Assembly: GCF_000243095.1 (NCBI RefSeq)
Contig: NZ_AHJE01000044.1
Coordinates: 177,634 to 241,633 of the forward strand
Direction: 5' to 3'
Origin: Cupriavidus basilensis OR16
Lineage (GTDB): Bacteria; Pseudomonadota; Gammaproteobacteria; Burkholderiales; Burkholderiaceae
DNA: 64,000 nucleotides
This document shows, one piece after another, positions 32,189 through 41,808 of the stretch. The notes under the pieces are model-generated. The model did no database searches. It saw only the letters and a program-made list of their open reading frames with translations, and was not told the origin of the DNA. A program made the translations under genes and the position numbers. Each line of letters opens with the position of its first letter. The first letter of the stretch is position 1.

Positions 32189-33316
32189 TTACGCCGCCAT
32201 TACCTCGCCATACCGCTGCACATGAAAATCACTGTCACCCAGCAACGGGTCGATCATCGTCAGCCGCTTGAAGTAGTCCCCAACCGCCAGTTCGTCCGTC
32301 ATGCCCATCCCGCCGTGCAGCTGCACGGCTTGCTGACCGACGAAGCGGCCGGCCTTGGCTACCGTGACCTTGGCGGCGCTGAGCATGCGGCGGCGTTGGG
32401 CGGGGTCGGTTTCGTCCAGCGCCTGGGCGGCCACATAGGCCATCGATAGCGCCAGTTCCTTTTGCACGAGCATGTCGGCCATCCGGTGCTGCAGCGCCTG
32501 GAATACGGCCAGCGGCTTGCTGAACTGCTGTCGCGTGCGCAGGTATTCGGCGGTGATCTCGATCAGTTTTTCCATGGCGCCGGCGGCTTCGGCGCATAGC
32601 GCGGCGATGCCGTGGTCGATGCCGTGGAGCAGGGCCGGCAGGCCGTCGGCTGCGTTGCCGATCATGGCGCTGGCGTCCACGGTGACACCCTGGAGGGTGA
32701 GGTCGGCGGCGCGCAGGCTGTCCATGGCGGGATAGCCGCGCACGGTGAGCCCGGCCGCGTTGCCGGGTACCAGGAACAGGGCTAGCTCGTTGCTGCCGCT
32801 GACGCGGGCGCTGAGCAGGAAAGCATCGGCGGCTTCGCCGTGCCAGGCCAGGCTCTTGTTGCCGTTGAGGACGTAGCCGTCGCCCTTGCGCTCGGCGCTG
32901 GCGCGCGCGGTCTCGGGGCGGTAGCGGGTGGTGGGTTCCAGGTAGGCGAGGGTGACCACGCGTTCGCCGGCGGCGATGGCGGGCAGCCAATCGTTTTTCT
33001 GGGTGGCGCTGCCGTAGGCGCTCAGCACGGCGGTGGCCATCACGGCGGTGGGCGTGACAGGTTCCAGCACCAGGCCGCGGCCCAGTTCGCGCTGCACCAC
33101 CAGCTGGCTGGCGGCGCTTTCGCCGAATCCGCCGAATTCGCCGGGCACGGTCAGGCCGAGCACGCCCATTTCGGCTAGCTGCGCCCAGGTGGCGCGGTTG
33201 AAGCTGCCGCCGCCGCGGGCGCTCTTGCGGCGTTTCTCGAAGGTGTATTCGGTATCGATGAAGCGGCGCAGGCTGTCCGCCAGCATCTGCTGTTCTTCGC
33301 TGTAGTTGAAGTCCAT
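32189..33316 (-). CDS. Acyl-CoA dehydrogenase (subunit-type, pair member 2)
   Basis: A 375-residue flavoprotein with the three-part ACAD fold. It begins MDFNYSEEQQMLADSLRRFI; the middle barrel has GERVVTLAYLEPTTRYRPET and LNGNKSLAWHGEAADAFLLS; the C-terminal helices contain QQFSKPLAVFQALQHRMADM and AVQLHGGMGMTDELAVGDYF. It removes two hydrogens from an acyl-CoA and passes electrons to ETF. The adjacent upstream gene is another ACAD; such pairs often form heteromers for unusual substrates such as steroid or branched acyl chains. The gap between them is 25 bp, so they are co-expressed. Confidence 0.9.
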   Translation of the reverse strand: MDFNYSEEQQMLADSLRRFIDTEYTFEKRRKSARGGGSFNRATWAQLAEMGVLGLTVPGEFGGFGESAASQLVVQRELGRGLVLEPVTPTAVMATAVLSAYGSATQKNDWLPAIAAGERVVTLAYLEPTTRYRPETARASAERKGDGYVLNGNKSLAWHGEAADAFLLSARVSGSNELALFLVPGNAAGLTVRGYPAMDSLRAADLTLQGVTVDASAMIGNAADGLPALLHGIDHGIAALCAEAAGAMEKLIEITAEYLRTRQQFSKPLAVFQALQHRMADMLVQKELALSMAYVAAQALDETDPAQRRRMLSAAKVTVAKAGRFVGQQAVQLHGGMGMTDELAVGDYFKRLTMIDPLLGDSDFHVQRYGEVMAA

Positions 33317-33341
33317 GGCTGTGCTTGTTCCGTCAATGCTC

Positions 33342-34550
<1,209 letters not shown>

Positions 34551-34828
34551 CTGTTTGTCCCCTCGGTTGGGAAGGCTGGCCGCGGCCGGCCGGCTGTTTG
34601 AGTCGTTGCAAGGATTCTATGGGTGGCGGGGCATTCGCTTCTTCCGCAATGACAAAGCCGTCCTTTCGCGCTTGCGAACCGATGGACACCGCAAGCCTGC
34701 CGCCTGCAAGCGCACATGCCGGGCAGAACACGGCCTTAGCCAAATCCAAATGGCACGCCGTTGCCGCCTGCCCCACACTGGCGCAGTTGCATCGCAGCAC
34801 AAAACAATTCACGCCGAGGAGACAGGCG

Positions 34829-35809
34829 ATGTCCCGCTGGACCACACGTTGCACCCGATGGCTCGCCCTGTGCGGCTGGCTGGCGGCCACGGCAAGCGCT
34901 TTCGCCGCCTATCCGGACAAGCCCGTCCGGCTGGTGGTGCCCTTCCCGCCGGGTGGCGCCACCGACCTGCTTGCGCGTGAGGTCAGCCATGCACTATCCG
35001 TGCGGCTCGGCCAGTCGGTTGTGATCGAGAACCGGCCCGGCGCGGGCGGCAACATCGCCGCCGTGGCGGTGGCGCGTGCGCCGGCCGATGGCTACACCTT
35101 GCTGTTCGGCACCTTTGGCTCGCTGGCCGTCAACAAGAGCCTGTACGACAAGCCGGGCTACGACCCGCTCAAGGATTTCGCGCCGGTGGCCTCGGTGGCC
35201 TACCTGCCCAACGTGCTGGTGGTCCATCCTTCCGTCCCGGCCCGTAACGTGGCCGAGCTGCTGGCGCTCGCACGGCGCGAGCCCGGCAAGTTGACCTACG
35301 GCTCCTTTGGCAACGGCTCATCGTCGCACCTGGCCGGCGAGCTCTTCACCCACATGGCGGGCGTGCGCATCGACCACGTGCCGAACAAGGGCAACGCCCC
35401 GGCCATGACCGACCTGATCGGGGGGCGCCTGACCATGATGTTCGACAGCGTTTCCACTGCGTTGCCGTACGTGCGCGACGGCCGCGTGCGCGCGCTGGCC
35501 GTGACCACCGCCAAGGCATCCGAACAGTTGCCCGGCGTGCCGCCGCTGGCCGCCGCCGGTGTGCCTGGCTATGAGCTGACGGCCTGGTTCGGCGTCGTGG
35601 CGCCGGCCAATACGCCGCCGGCCATCGTCGAACGCCTCAACGCCGAGATCGTGGCCTCGCTCGCGCAGCCCGAGCTGGCGGCGCGGCTGGCAAGCCAGGG
35701 CACGGTGCCCTTTCCTTCGACCCCGGCGCAGTTCGGCACCTATATGCGCACCCAGTACCAGAAGTGGGACGGCCTGATCAAGTCAGCGAACATCCATCTG
35801 GATCAGTGA
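34829..35809 (+). CDS. Bug/TctC-family periplasmic binding protein 1
   Basis: A 326-residue secreted protein: signal peptide to about residue 26 (WLALCGWLAATASAFA), then the family hallmark YPDKPVRLVVPFPPGGATDL, VVIENRPGAGGNIAA and a C-terminal helix. Bug proteins bind carboxylates or similar solutes in the periplasm, rarely with a matching TctAB membrane pair; none is in this window. GAGGAGAC lies eight bases before the ATG at 34829, which fixes the start. It is divergent from the ACAD pair and 66 bp upstream of the acyl-CoA ligase, so its ligand is probably the acid that those enzymes process. Confidence 0.9.
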   Translation: MSRWTTRCTRWLALCGWLAATASAFAAYPDKPVRLVVPFPPGGATDLLAREVSHALSVRLGQSVVIENRPGAGGNIAAVAVARAPADGYTLLFGTFGSLAVNKSLYDKPGYDPLKDFAPVASVAYLPNVLVVHPSVPARNVAELLALARREPGKLTYGSFGNGSSSHLAGELFTHMAGVRIDHVPNKGNAPAMTDLIGGRLTMMFDSVSTALPYVRDGRVRALAVTTAKASEQLPGVPPLAAAGVPGYELTAWFGVVAPANTPPAIVERLNAEIVASLAQPELAARLASQGTVPFPSTPAQFGTYMRTQYQKWDGLIKSANIHLDQ

Positions 35810-35875
35810 GTTCGTCCTTCCCTGGCGTTGCAAAGAAAAGCCCGTCCGGTTCCAACCTCATCACCTGCCAGCATC

Positions 35876-37423
35876 ATGTCTTCTTTTCGCCCCGAGTTCA
35901 TCCACGACATCCCCCGGCACTGGGCCGAGCAATCGCCCCAGGCGCCTTGCCTGTATGAGGCCAGCGGCGTGCTCAGCTACGGCACGCTGTGGCAGCGCAT
36001 CACCGCCACCCGCGACTGGCTGGCCGCGCAGGGCGTAGGGCAGGGCGACCGCGTGATGGTGGTGGGCGAGAACTGCGCCGAGATGGTGGTGATGCTGTTC
36101 GCCTGCAGTGCGCTGCACGCCTGGCCGATCCAGGTCAATGCGCGGCTGTCGCCCCGCGAGATCGACGGCATCCGCGCGCATGCGCAACCCTTGCTGACGT
36201 TCTTCACCAACCATGTCTCCGACGTAGCCGCGGCGCACGCGAAACGGCTCGGCGCGCAGCCCACCGATTGCGTGGCACTCGATTCCGGCTTCGCCAGCTT
36301 GCGTGCCCAGGAGGCGCCGCCGCGCGTGAGCGCCGCCGAGGCGCGGGACGTGGCCACGCTGATCTATACCTCCGGCACCACCGGCGCGCCCAAGGGCGTG
36401 ATGGTGCCGCACGCCGGCCTGACCATCTTCGCGCGGATCTCGGCGGCCTCGCGCAATCTCGGGCCCGCCGACATCGCCTACGGCGCGCTGCCGCTGTCGC
36501 ATATCTTCGGCATCGCCACCGTGCTGATGGCCACGCTGTACGCGGGCGCCAGCCTGGTGATGCGGCCGCGCTTCGATGCGGCGGACGTATTTGCCGCGCT
36601 GGAATCCCCCGGCGTCACCATGCTGCAAGGCGTGCCCACCATGTTCACGCGCATCATGGCGGTGGCGCGGGAGTCTGCGCAGGGTGTCACCGGCGCCACG
36701 GCGTTTCCCCGCCTGCGCTATCTCTACACCGGCGGCGCGCCGCTCGACCCCACGCTCAAGCGCGACACCGAGGCGTGGTTCGGCCAGCCGCTGCATCATG
36801 GCTACGGCATCACGGAGTACGCGGGCTCGCTGTTCATCACGCGCATGGATGCGCCCCGCGCCGATTGCTCGGCCGGCTACATCGTCGAGGGCGTGGAGAT
36901 CCGTATCACCAGTGAGGCGGGCGAGCCGATGCCCGTGGGCGAACGCGGCCAGATCCGTGTGCGCGGCCCGGGCGTGATGCGCGGCTACTTCCGCAACGCC
37001 GAGCAGACGGCCGAGGCGCTGTTGCCGGGCGGCTGGCTCAACACCGGCGATCTCGGCTTCCTGGGTGAAGACGGCGCCTTGTTTATCGTGGGCCGCTCCA
37101 AGGACCTGATCATCCGCTCGGGCTTCAATGTCTACCCGATCGAGGTGGAATCGGTCATCAACGCCTTCCCCGGCGTGCGCCAGTCCGCCGTGGTCGGGCG
37201 CGCTGCCGCCGATGGCAACGAAGAAGTCGTGGCCTTTATCGAAACGCAGCCGGGCGCGGCGCTGGACAGCGCCGCCCTGGAGGCCTACCTGCGGGACAGC
37301 CTGGCGCCATACAAGCGGCCCGCGCAGATCCGCGTGATCGAGACCATTCCCACCACCGCCAGCGGCAAGCTGTTGAAGCAGCCGCTGCGCGCCATGCTGG
37401 ACGGCGCCGCCGTAGCGGCATAA
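35876..37423 (+). CDS. AMP-forming acyl-CoA ligase
   Basis: A 515-residue ANL-superfamily enzyme. It has the P-loop-like motif LIYTSGTTGAPKGVMVPH (about residue 163), the YGITEYAGS motif (about 307), GWLNTGDLGFLGEDG and the C-terminal catalytic Lys in TTASGKLLKQPLR. It activates a carboxylic acid to its CoA thioester through an acyl-adenylate. Substrate not predictable; context suggests the acid bound by the flanking Bug proteins and then oxidised by the ACAD pair. No strong ribosome-binding site is seen. A second Bug gene follows after 125 bp. Confidence 0.9.
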   Translation: MSSFRPEFIHDIPRHWAEQSPQAPCLYEASGVLSYGTLWQRITATRDWLAAQGVGQGDRVMVVGENCAEMVVMLFACSALHAWPIQVNARLSPREIDGIRAHAQPLLTFFTNHVSDVAAAHAKRLGAQPTDCVALDSGFASLRAQEAPPRVSAAEARDVATLIYTSGTTGAPKGVMVPHAGLTIFARISAASRNLGPADIAYGALPLSHIFGIATVLMATLYAGASLVMRPRFDAADVFAALESPGVTMLQGVPTMFTRIMAVARESAQGVTGATAFPRLRYLYTGGAPLDPTLKRDTEAWFGQPLHHGYGITEYAGSLFITRMDAPRADCSAGYIVEGVEIRITSEAGEPMPVGERGQIRVRGPGVMRGYFRNAEQTAEALLPGGWLNTGDLGFLGEDGALFIVGRSKDLIIRSGFNVYPIEVESVINAFPGVRQSAVVGRAAADGNEEVVAFIETQPGAALDSAALEAYLRDSLAPYKRPAQIRVIETIPTTASGKLLKQPLRAMLDGAAVAA

Positions 37424-37548
37424 CCCCCGGCGGCGGCCGATTCCATGAACGTGCCGCCGCCAGCGCTTCGCCGCGGGTCGAAGCGTTCTCGCAACCAGCG
37501 CCACGGCACGCCCGGGCGCTGGCAGGAAATACAAAAAGGAGGAGACAG

Positions 37549-38511
37549 ATGAAGCGATGGATGATGGCCGGCATGCTGCTGGCCCTGGTGCAGGGTACGG
37601 CGATGGCGGACAACTACCCCGCACGCCCCGTGAAACTGATCGTGGGCTACGCGCCCGGCGGCCCGGTCGACACGGCCGCGCGCATCTACGCCGACTACCT
37701 GGGCCGCACGCTCAAGCAGCCGGTGGTGGTGGACAACCGCGCGGGCGCCAGCGGCGCGATTGCGGCGGACCTGACCGCCAAGGCGGCCCCGGACGGCTAC
37801 ACACTGTACTTCGTGGCCAGCCCCACCATGACCATGACGCCGCTGATCCAGAAGTCGGTGAACTTCAATCCCACCAAGGACTTCTCCTATATCGGCCTGA
37901 TCACCGATTACACCAACGTGCTGCTGATCAACAAGGATTTCCCCGCCAAGGACGTCAACGAGCTGGTCGAGTATGCGCGCAAGCATCCGGAAGGCGTCAG
38001 CTTCGGCTCGGCCGGTGTGGGCGCGTCCAACCATTTGTCCGCCGAGCTGCTCGCGCAGATGGGCGGGGTGAAGATGCTGCACGTGCCGTACAAGGGTAAT
38101 TCGCCGGCGATGGCCGATGTGATCGGCGGCAAGGTGACCTTCATGTTCGACATCACGGGCACGGCGATCGGGCATATCCAGGGCGGCAAGGTACGCGCGC
38201 TGGCAGTGACGTCGAAGACGCGCAATGCGGCGCTGCCGACCGTGCCGACCATGATCGAGTCCGGCATGAAGAACTATGACCTGACTGGCTGGTACGCACT
38301 GATCGGCCCGCAGAAGCTGCCAGCCGACGTGGTGGACAAGCTGGTCAAGGCGCAAAAGTCGATCGGCGACGATCCTGCCTTTCAGCAGCGCATGACCCAG
38401 GGCGGCTACGACCTCAACATCACCGGCCCGAAGCCGCTGGCCGACCGCATCCAGCGCGAGCTGAAGTTGTGGGGCGGCGTGGTGAAGACAGCCAATATCC
38501 AGGTGGATTGA
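37549..38511 (+). CDS. Bug/TctC-family periplasmic binding protein 2
   Basis: A 320-residue protein with a short signal peptide (MKRWMMAGMLLALVQGTAMA) and the family pattern YPARPVKLIVGYAPGGPVDT, VVVDNRAGASGAIAA, AELLAQMGGVKMLHVPYKGN. AGGAGGAGA precedes the ATG by five bases, a very strong site that fits a highly made binding protein. Carries the same probable role as the other Bug proteins but diverges clearly from them in sequence. It follows the acyl-CoA ligase and ends before a hairpin terminator. Confidence 0.9.
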   Translation: MKRWMMAGMLLALVQGTAMADNYPARPVKLIVGYAPGGPVDTAARIYADYLGRTLKQPVVVDNRAGASGAIAADLTAKAAPDGYTLYFVASPTMTMTPLIQKSVNFNPTKDFSYIGLITDYTNVLLINKDFPAKDVNELVEYARKHPEGVSFGSAGVGASNHLSAELLAQMGGVKMLHVPYKGNSPAMADVIGGKVTFMFDITGTAIGHIQGGKVRALAVTSKTRNAALPTVPTMIESGMKNYDLTGWYALIGPQKLPADVVDKLVKAQKSIGDDPAFQQRMTQGGYDLNITGPKPLADRIQRELKLWGGVVKTANIQVD

Positions 38512-38545
38512 AGCCGCGCCGAGCGCGCAGCATCGTTCGAACAAG

Positions 38546-38572
38546 AACGCGCCCCGCATGCGGGGCGCGTTT
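38546..38572. terminator. Bidirectional hairpin terminator
   Basis: AACGCGCCCCGC (38546-38557), AT, GCGGGGCGCGTT (38560-38571) make a perfect 12-bp stem. It sits between convergent genes and has short T and A flanks on its two sides. Confidence 0.7.
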
Positions 38573-38633
38573 GTCTTGATGGGGCGACGCCAAAGGCGGG
38601 CGAGCCGGTATGCGCATTTGAAAACGGTGCCGC

Positions 38634-39152
38634 TCAACCCGCCGGCACACGCTTGCGCAGCAGGTAGCGCTGCTCACCATCGAGCACCAGCACGCCGTGC
38701 TGGTTGTGCACCGTCGAGCGCAAGGTCAGCACCCCCGTTGTGCGGTTAGGCGCCAGCTCGGTGACCTCCAGCGCAGCGTACAACGTGTCGCCCACGTAGA
38801 CGGGATGCAGGAAGCGGCTGCTCTGGTCAAGAAAGCCCTTCAGCGACGCCTCCACCATATGCGGAAACAGGCCGGCGCCCGCCGCGGTCTGGATCAGCAC
38901 CTGGTAGCCATGCGCCAGCATGTGCGGCATGCCGTGGGCGCGGCAGTACTCGACATCGTAGTGCACCGGATGGTTGTCGCCGCTGGCAAGCTGGAAGGCG
39001 GCGAACAGCGCCTCGGTCATGGTGCGCGAGGGCAGCACGAAGCGCTCACCTGGCGCGAAATCCTCGAAATAACGCTGCTCGCACATGCGGTGGCTACGGG
39101 GGTCGAAGGTGGTGGCGGCTTCGGGGCTGGACAGGGAGGGCTTGATGGTCAT
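38634..39152 (-). CDS. MaoC-like hot-dog hydratase
   Basis: A 172-residue single hot-dog protein. The hydratase-2 signature is present: AFQLASGDNHPVHYDVEYCR then GMPHMLAHGYQVLIQTAAGA, with the Asp/His pair expected for enoyl-CoA hydration. It would add water to a trans-2-enoyl-CoA or a related CoA ester. The start at 39152 is chosen for its length; a later ATG (MCEQRYFEDF) is also possible. It is the last of a leftward row of catabolic genes and lies 34 bp behind a Bug gene. Confidence 0.85.
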   Translation of the reverse strand: MTIKPSLSSPEAATTFDPRSHRMCEQRYFEDFAPGERFVLPSRTMTEALFAAFQLASGDNHPVHYDVEYCRAHGMPHMLAHGYQVLIQTAAGAGLFPHMVEASLKGFLDQSSRFLHPVYVGDTLYAALEVTELAPNRTTGVLTLRSTVHNQHGVLVLDGEQRYLLRKRVPAG

Positions 39153-39186
39153 CGATTGGCAATTCCGGGTTGGGGGGGGCGCAGGG

Positions 39187-40161
39187 TCAGTCCGCCTTGA
39201 TGCCCAGCCGCTCCACCAGCGCCTTTTCATACGCGATCTGCTGCATGGCAAAGCGGGTGTAGCCGGCGCTGTCCAGGTACATCAGGTCCTGGTCCTGCCG
39301 CTTGAGTGCGGCAAGATGCTGGGGATCTTCCGCGGCGCGCCGCAACGCGTCCTGCAGGATGGCGACGACCTTGGGGTCCATGCCCTTGGGCCCGGCCACG
39401 CCGTAGGGCGAGTTCGAGACGATGTCGTAGCCGAGCTCGCGCAGCGTGGGCGCGTCGGGCCAGTGCGGGGAGCGTTGCGCCGTCCACAGGTTGAGCCAGC
39501 GCAATTTGCCCGCATCGACCAGCGTGCCGGCGGAGCTGCCGGCCGCGCACAGTTGCACATGGTTGCCCAACAGGGAGTTCAGGCAGTCGGCATCGCCCTT
39601 GAAGGGCACGTGGTTGACGGTGAGGTTTTCCTTGGTCACCAGCTCGATCATGGTGATGTGCGGCGAGCTGTACTGGCCCGGCGAGCCGTAGCTCACGCTG
39701 CCCGGCCTGGCGCGCGCATCGCGCAGGAAATCGCTCCAGTGCTTCCACGGGGAATTGGCCGGCACCACTACGCCGAAGGTATAGCCGGTGATGCGCGACA
39801 GGTAGGTGAAATCGCGTGCCGGGTCAAAGGCGGTCTTCTGGATGAAGGGCTGGCGGAACACGGTCACCGGCATCATCGACAGCGTGTAGCCGTCCGGCTT
39901 GGCTTGCCGCAGGACGATCGCGCCCATGGTGCCGGCCACGCCCGGCTTGTTTTCCACCACCACGGTCTGGCCGAGGGCTTTCTGCAAGGCCACGGCAAAC
40001 TGACGCACCACCACATCGGTGGTGCCGCCCGGCGCATAGGGCACGATCAGCGTGACCGGGCGGGTGGGATAGGTGGGAGCGGACTGCGCCTGGGCGAGCG
40101 TGGCGCAGGCTAGAACGATAGCGGCGCTAGCTACGCGCCATGGTGAGCGGACTGCATGCAT
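39187..40161 (-). CDS. Bug/TctC-family periplasmic binding protein 3
   Basis: A 324-residue protein with signal peptide ending in ATLAQAQS and the family core YPTRPVTLIVPYAPGGTTDV, VVVENKPGVAGTMGA. The middle contains a DADCLNSLLGNHVQLCAAGS stretch with two cysteines, unlike the other copies. It lies within the leftward catabolic row, between the MaoC-like gene and the FAS1-like hydratase, so its ligand is probably a substrate of that row. Confidence 0.9.
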   Translation of the reverse strand: MHAVRSPWRVASAAIVLACATLAQAQSAPTYPTRPVTLIVPYAPGGTTDVVVRQFAVALQKALGQTVVVENKPGVAGTMGAIVLRQAKPDGYTLSMMPVTVFRQPFIQKTAFDPARDFTYLSRITGYTFGVVVPANSPWKHWSDFLRDARARPGSVSYGSPGQYSSPHITMIELVTKENLTVNHVPFKGDADCLNSLLGNHVQLCAAGSSAGTLVDAGKLRWLNLWTAQRSPHWPDAPTLRELGYDIVSNSPYGVAGPKGMDPKVVAILQDALRRAAEDPQHLAALKRQDQDLMYLDSAGYTRFAMQQIAYEKALVERLGIKAD

Positions 40162-40233
40162 CGGAAGTCTCCAATTGTGCTATTTCCTTCAATCCCTTCG
40201 ATCCCGATGTTTTGTTATTGTCACTGCGGTGAA

Positions 40234-41100
40234 TCAGTCCTCCACGACGGCCCATGCCTCCATCGACTGGCCCCCGGCGTCATCGCCGGTCCACAAGGTG
40301 AACTTGCCCGGCGTGGCAGCATCGGCTGCGCCGCCTACCGTCACCATGTCGTGGTCGAAGATCGGTGCCAGCCCGCGGAACCCGAAACGGCGCACCGTGG
40401 CCCCGGGCAGCTCGCGCGCGAGCAGCTCCAGCGTGAGCATCGCCTGCAGCGGGCCATGCACCACCAGGCCAGGGTAGCCTTCCACGTCGCGCACATAGTC
40501 GTGGTCGTAGTGGATGCGGTGGCCGTTGAAGGTGAGCGCGGAGAAACGGAACAGCATGACCGGATCGGCGCGCAGCTGGCGCTGCCATAGCGCCGGCTGC
40601 GCCAGGCGCGGACGCGCGGCCAGTGGCTGCCCCGGCTCCGGCATGGCGCGATAGACCAGGTCCTGTCGCTCGGTCAGCGCGACCTCGCCCTCGCCCTCGC
40701 CCGTTACGGTGAGCACATGTTCCACGGTGACAAACCACAGCTCCCCGCTGCGGCCGCTCTTGTGCTCGACATTGCGGATGGTGGATGTGCGCGTCACCGT
40801 ATCGCCCACGCGCAGCGGCTTGCGGAAATCCAGCTCGCCGCCGGCCCACATGCGGCGCGGCAGCGGCACCGGCGGCATGAACCCACCCAGCGCCGGGTGG
40901 CCGTCCTGGCCAAGTTCCCGCTGCGGGGCGCGCGGCAGGAAGTAAAGCCAGTGCCACAGCGGCGGCAGCGGGCCGCGCACCAGCGCATCGCCATCGAGGT
41001 CGAGCGTGGCCGCGAGCCCGATCACGGGTTCCGGGGAAAGCGTTTCCGTGCGGCTTTCGCTGCGGCCGATCCAGGTACGCAGGGTTTCGAGTTGGGTCAT
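40234..41100 (-). CDS. MaoC/FAS1-like double hot-dog hydratase (mesaconyl-CoA hydratase-like)
   Basis: A 288-residue double hot-dog protein. The N-terminal half has GFMPPVPLPRRMWAGGELDF and DTVTRTSTIRNVEHKSG; the C-terminal half has FRFSALTFNGHRIHYDHDYV and LVVHGPLQAMLTLELLA, with the Asp/His dyad of hydratases. This arrangement is found in mesaconyl-C4-CoA hydratase and HTD2-like proteins. It would interconvert an unsaturated and a hydroxy dicarboxylyl-CoA, fitting the CitE-like lyase gene next to it. The start at 41100 gives the usual family length. Confidence 0.85.
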   Translation of the reverse strand: MTQLETLRTWIGRSESRTETLSPEPVIGLAATLDLDGDALVRGPLPPLWHWLYFLPRAPQRELGQDGHPALGGFMPPVPLPRRMWAGGELDFRKPLRVGDTVTRTSTIRNVEHKSGRSGELWFVTVEHVLTVTGEGEGEVALTERQDLVYRAMPEPGQPLAARPRLAQPALWQRQLRADPVMLFRFSALTFNGHRIHYDHDYVRDVEGYPGLVVHGPLQAMLTLELLARELPGATVRRFGFRGLAPIFDHDMVTVGGAADAATPGKFTLWTGDDAGGQSMEAWAVVED

Positions 41101-41140
41101 GGCTGGGTCATGGCTGGATGATTGCGGGTTCGGAGCGGGG

Positions 41141-41777
41141 TTAGCCTGCCAGCGCGAGGATGCGCCGGGCCTGTTCGATGACAGGACGGTCGACCATCTT
41201 GCCGTCGACCTGTACCGCGTGGCTGCCGCTGGCGGTGGCGTCCAGTACGCGCTGCGCCCAGTCCAGTTGCTCGGCCGTGGGCAGGAAGCCCGCGCGCACC
41301 GCGGCGAGCTGGGCGGGATGGATGCAAAGCTTGGCGGCAAAACCGAGCGCGCGCGAGTGCGCCACGTCGCCGGCCAGCACGGCTTCGTCCTTGAGCGCGG
41401 TGGTGACGCCATCCACGGGGGGTGGCAGGCCAGCCACGCGTGACGCCAGCACGATGCGCGAACGCGCCATCAGCAGTGCCTCGCGGGTATGCGCGCAGCC
41501 CAGGTCCACGGCGAAGTCCAGCGAACCAAAGGCCAGCCGCGACACGCCTTGCGCGGCGGCGAGCGCATCGATGCCGTGCAGGCCGCGCGCGCTTTCGATG
41601 ATCGCGACCAGGCGGCCGTGTGGATTTGGCGTCCGGATGCACGGCGTCCTCGAGATCGAGGATCAGCGCGTCCGGCGCGGCGGCCGCGGCCTTGTCGAAG
41701 CGCTCTGGCCGGTCGCCCGGCACGAACAGATAGGTAATGGCGGTGGTGACGGTGGTGACAGTGGTGACGGTGGACAT
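41141..41777 (-). pseudogene. HpcH/HpaI (CitE-like) lyase with internal deletion
   Basis: The gene starts at 41777 with a Thr/Val repeat and YLFVPGDRPERFDKAAAAAP, DALILDLEDAVHPDAKS, the N-terminus of citramalyl/malyl-CoA lyase-like proteins. About 41640 the reading breaks. In a different frame the DNA resumes LVAIIESARGLHGIDALAAA, GVSRLAFGSLDFAVDLG and ends RILALAG at 41141. The roughly 80 residues that should lie between, which include metal and CoA-binding parts, are missing. So a deletion with frameshift has inactivated it. It would have cleaved a hydroxyacyl-CoA such as citramalyl-CoA. Confidence 0.78.
41738..41777. repeat. 9-bp tandem repeat at the lyase start
   Basis: GTGGTGACG-type units occur about four times in a row (with A/G variation), coding for Thr-Val-Thr repeats right after the start codon of the CitE-like gene. 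Such runs change length easily. Confidence 0.6.
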
Positions 41778-41808
41778 GAAGCGAGTCTCGGTAGGATTGG
41801 CCGCGTTA

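Noticed and set aside
35861..37624. 587-codon leftward frame opposite the acyl-CoA ligase
   Set aside because: Antisense shadow; the ligase motifs on the plus strand are complete.
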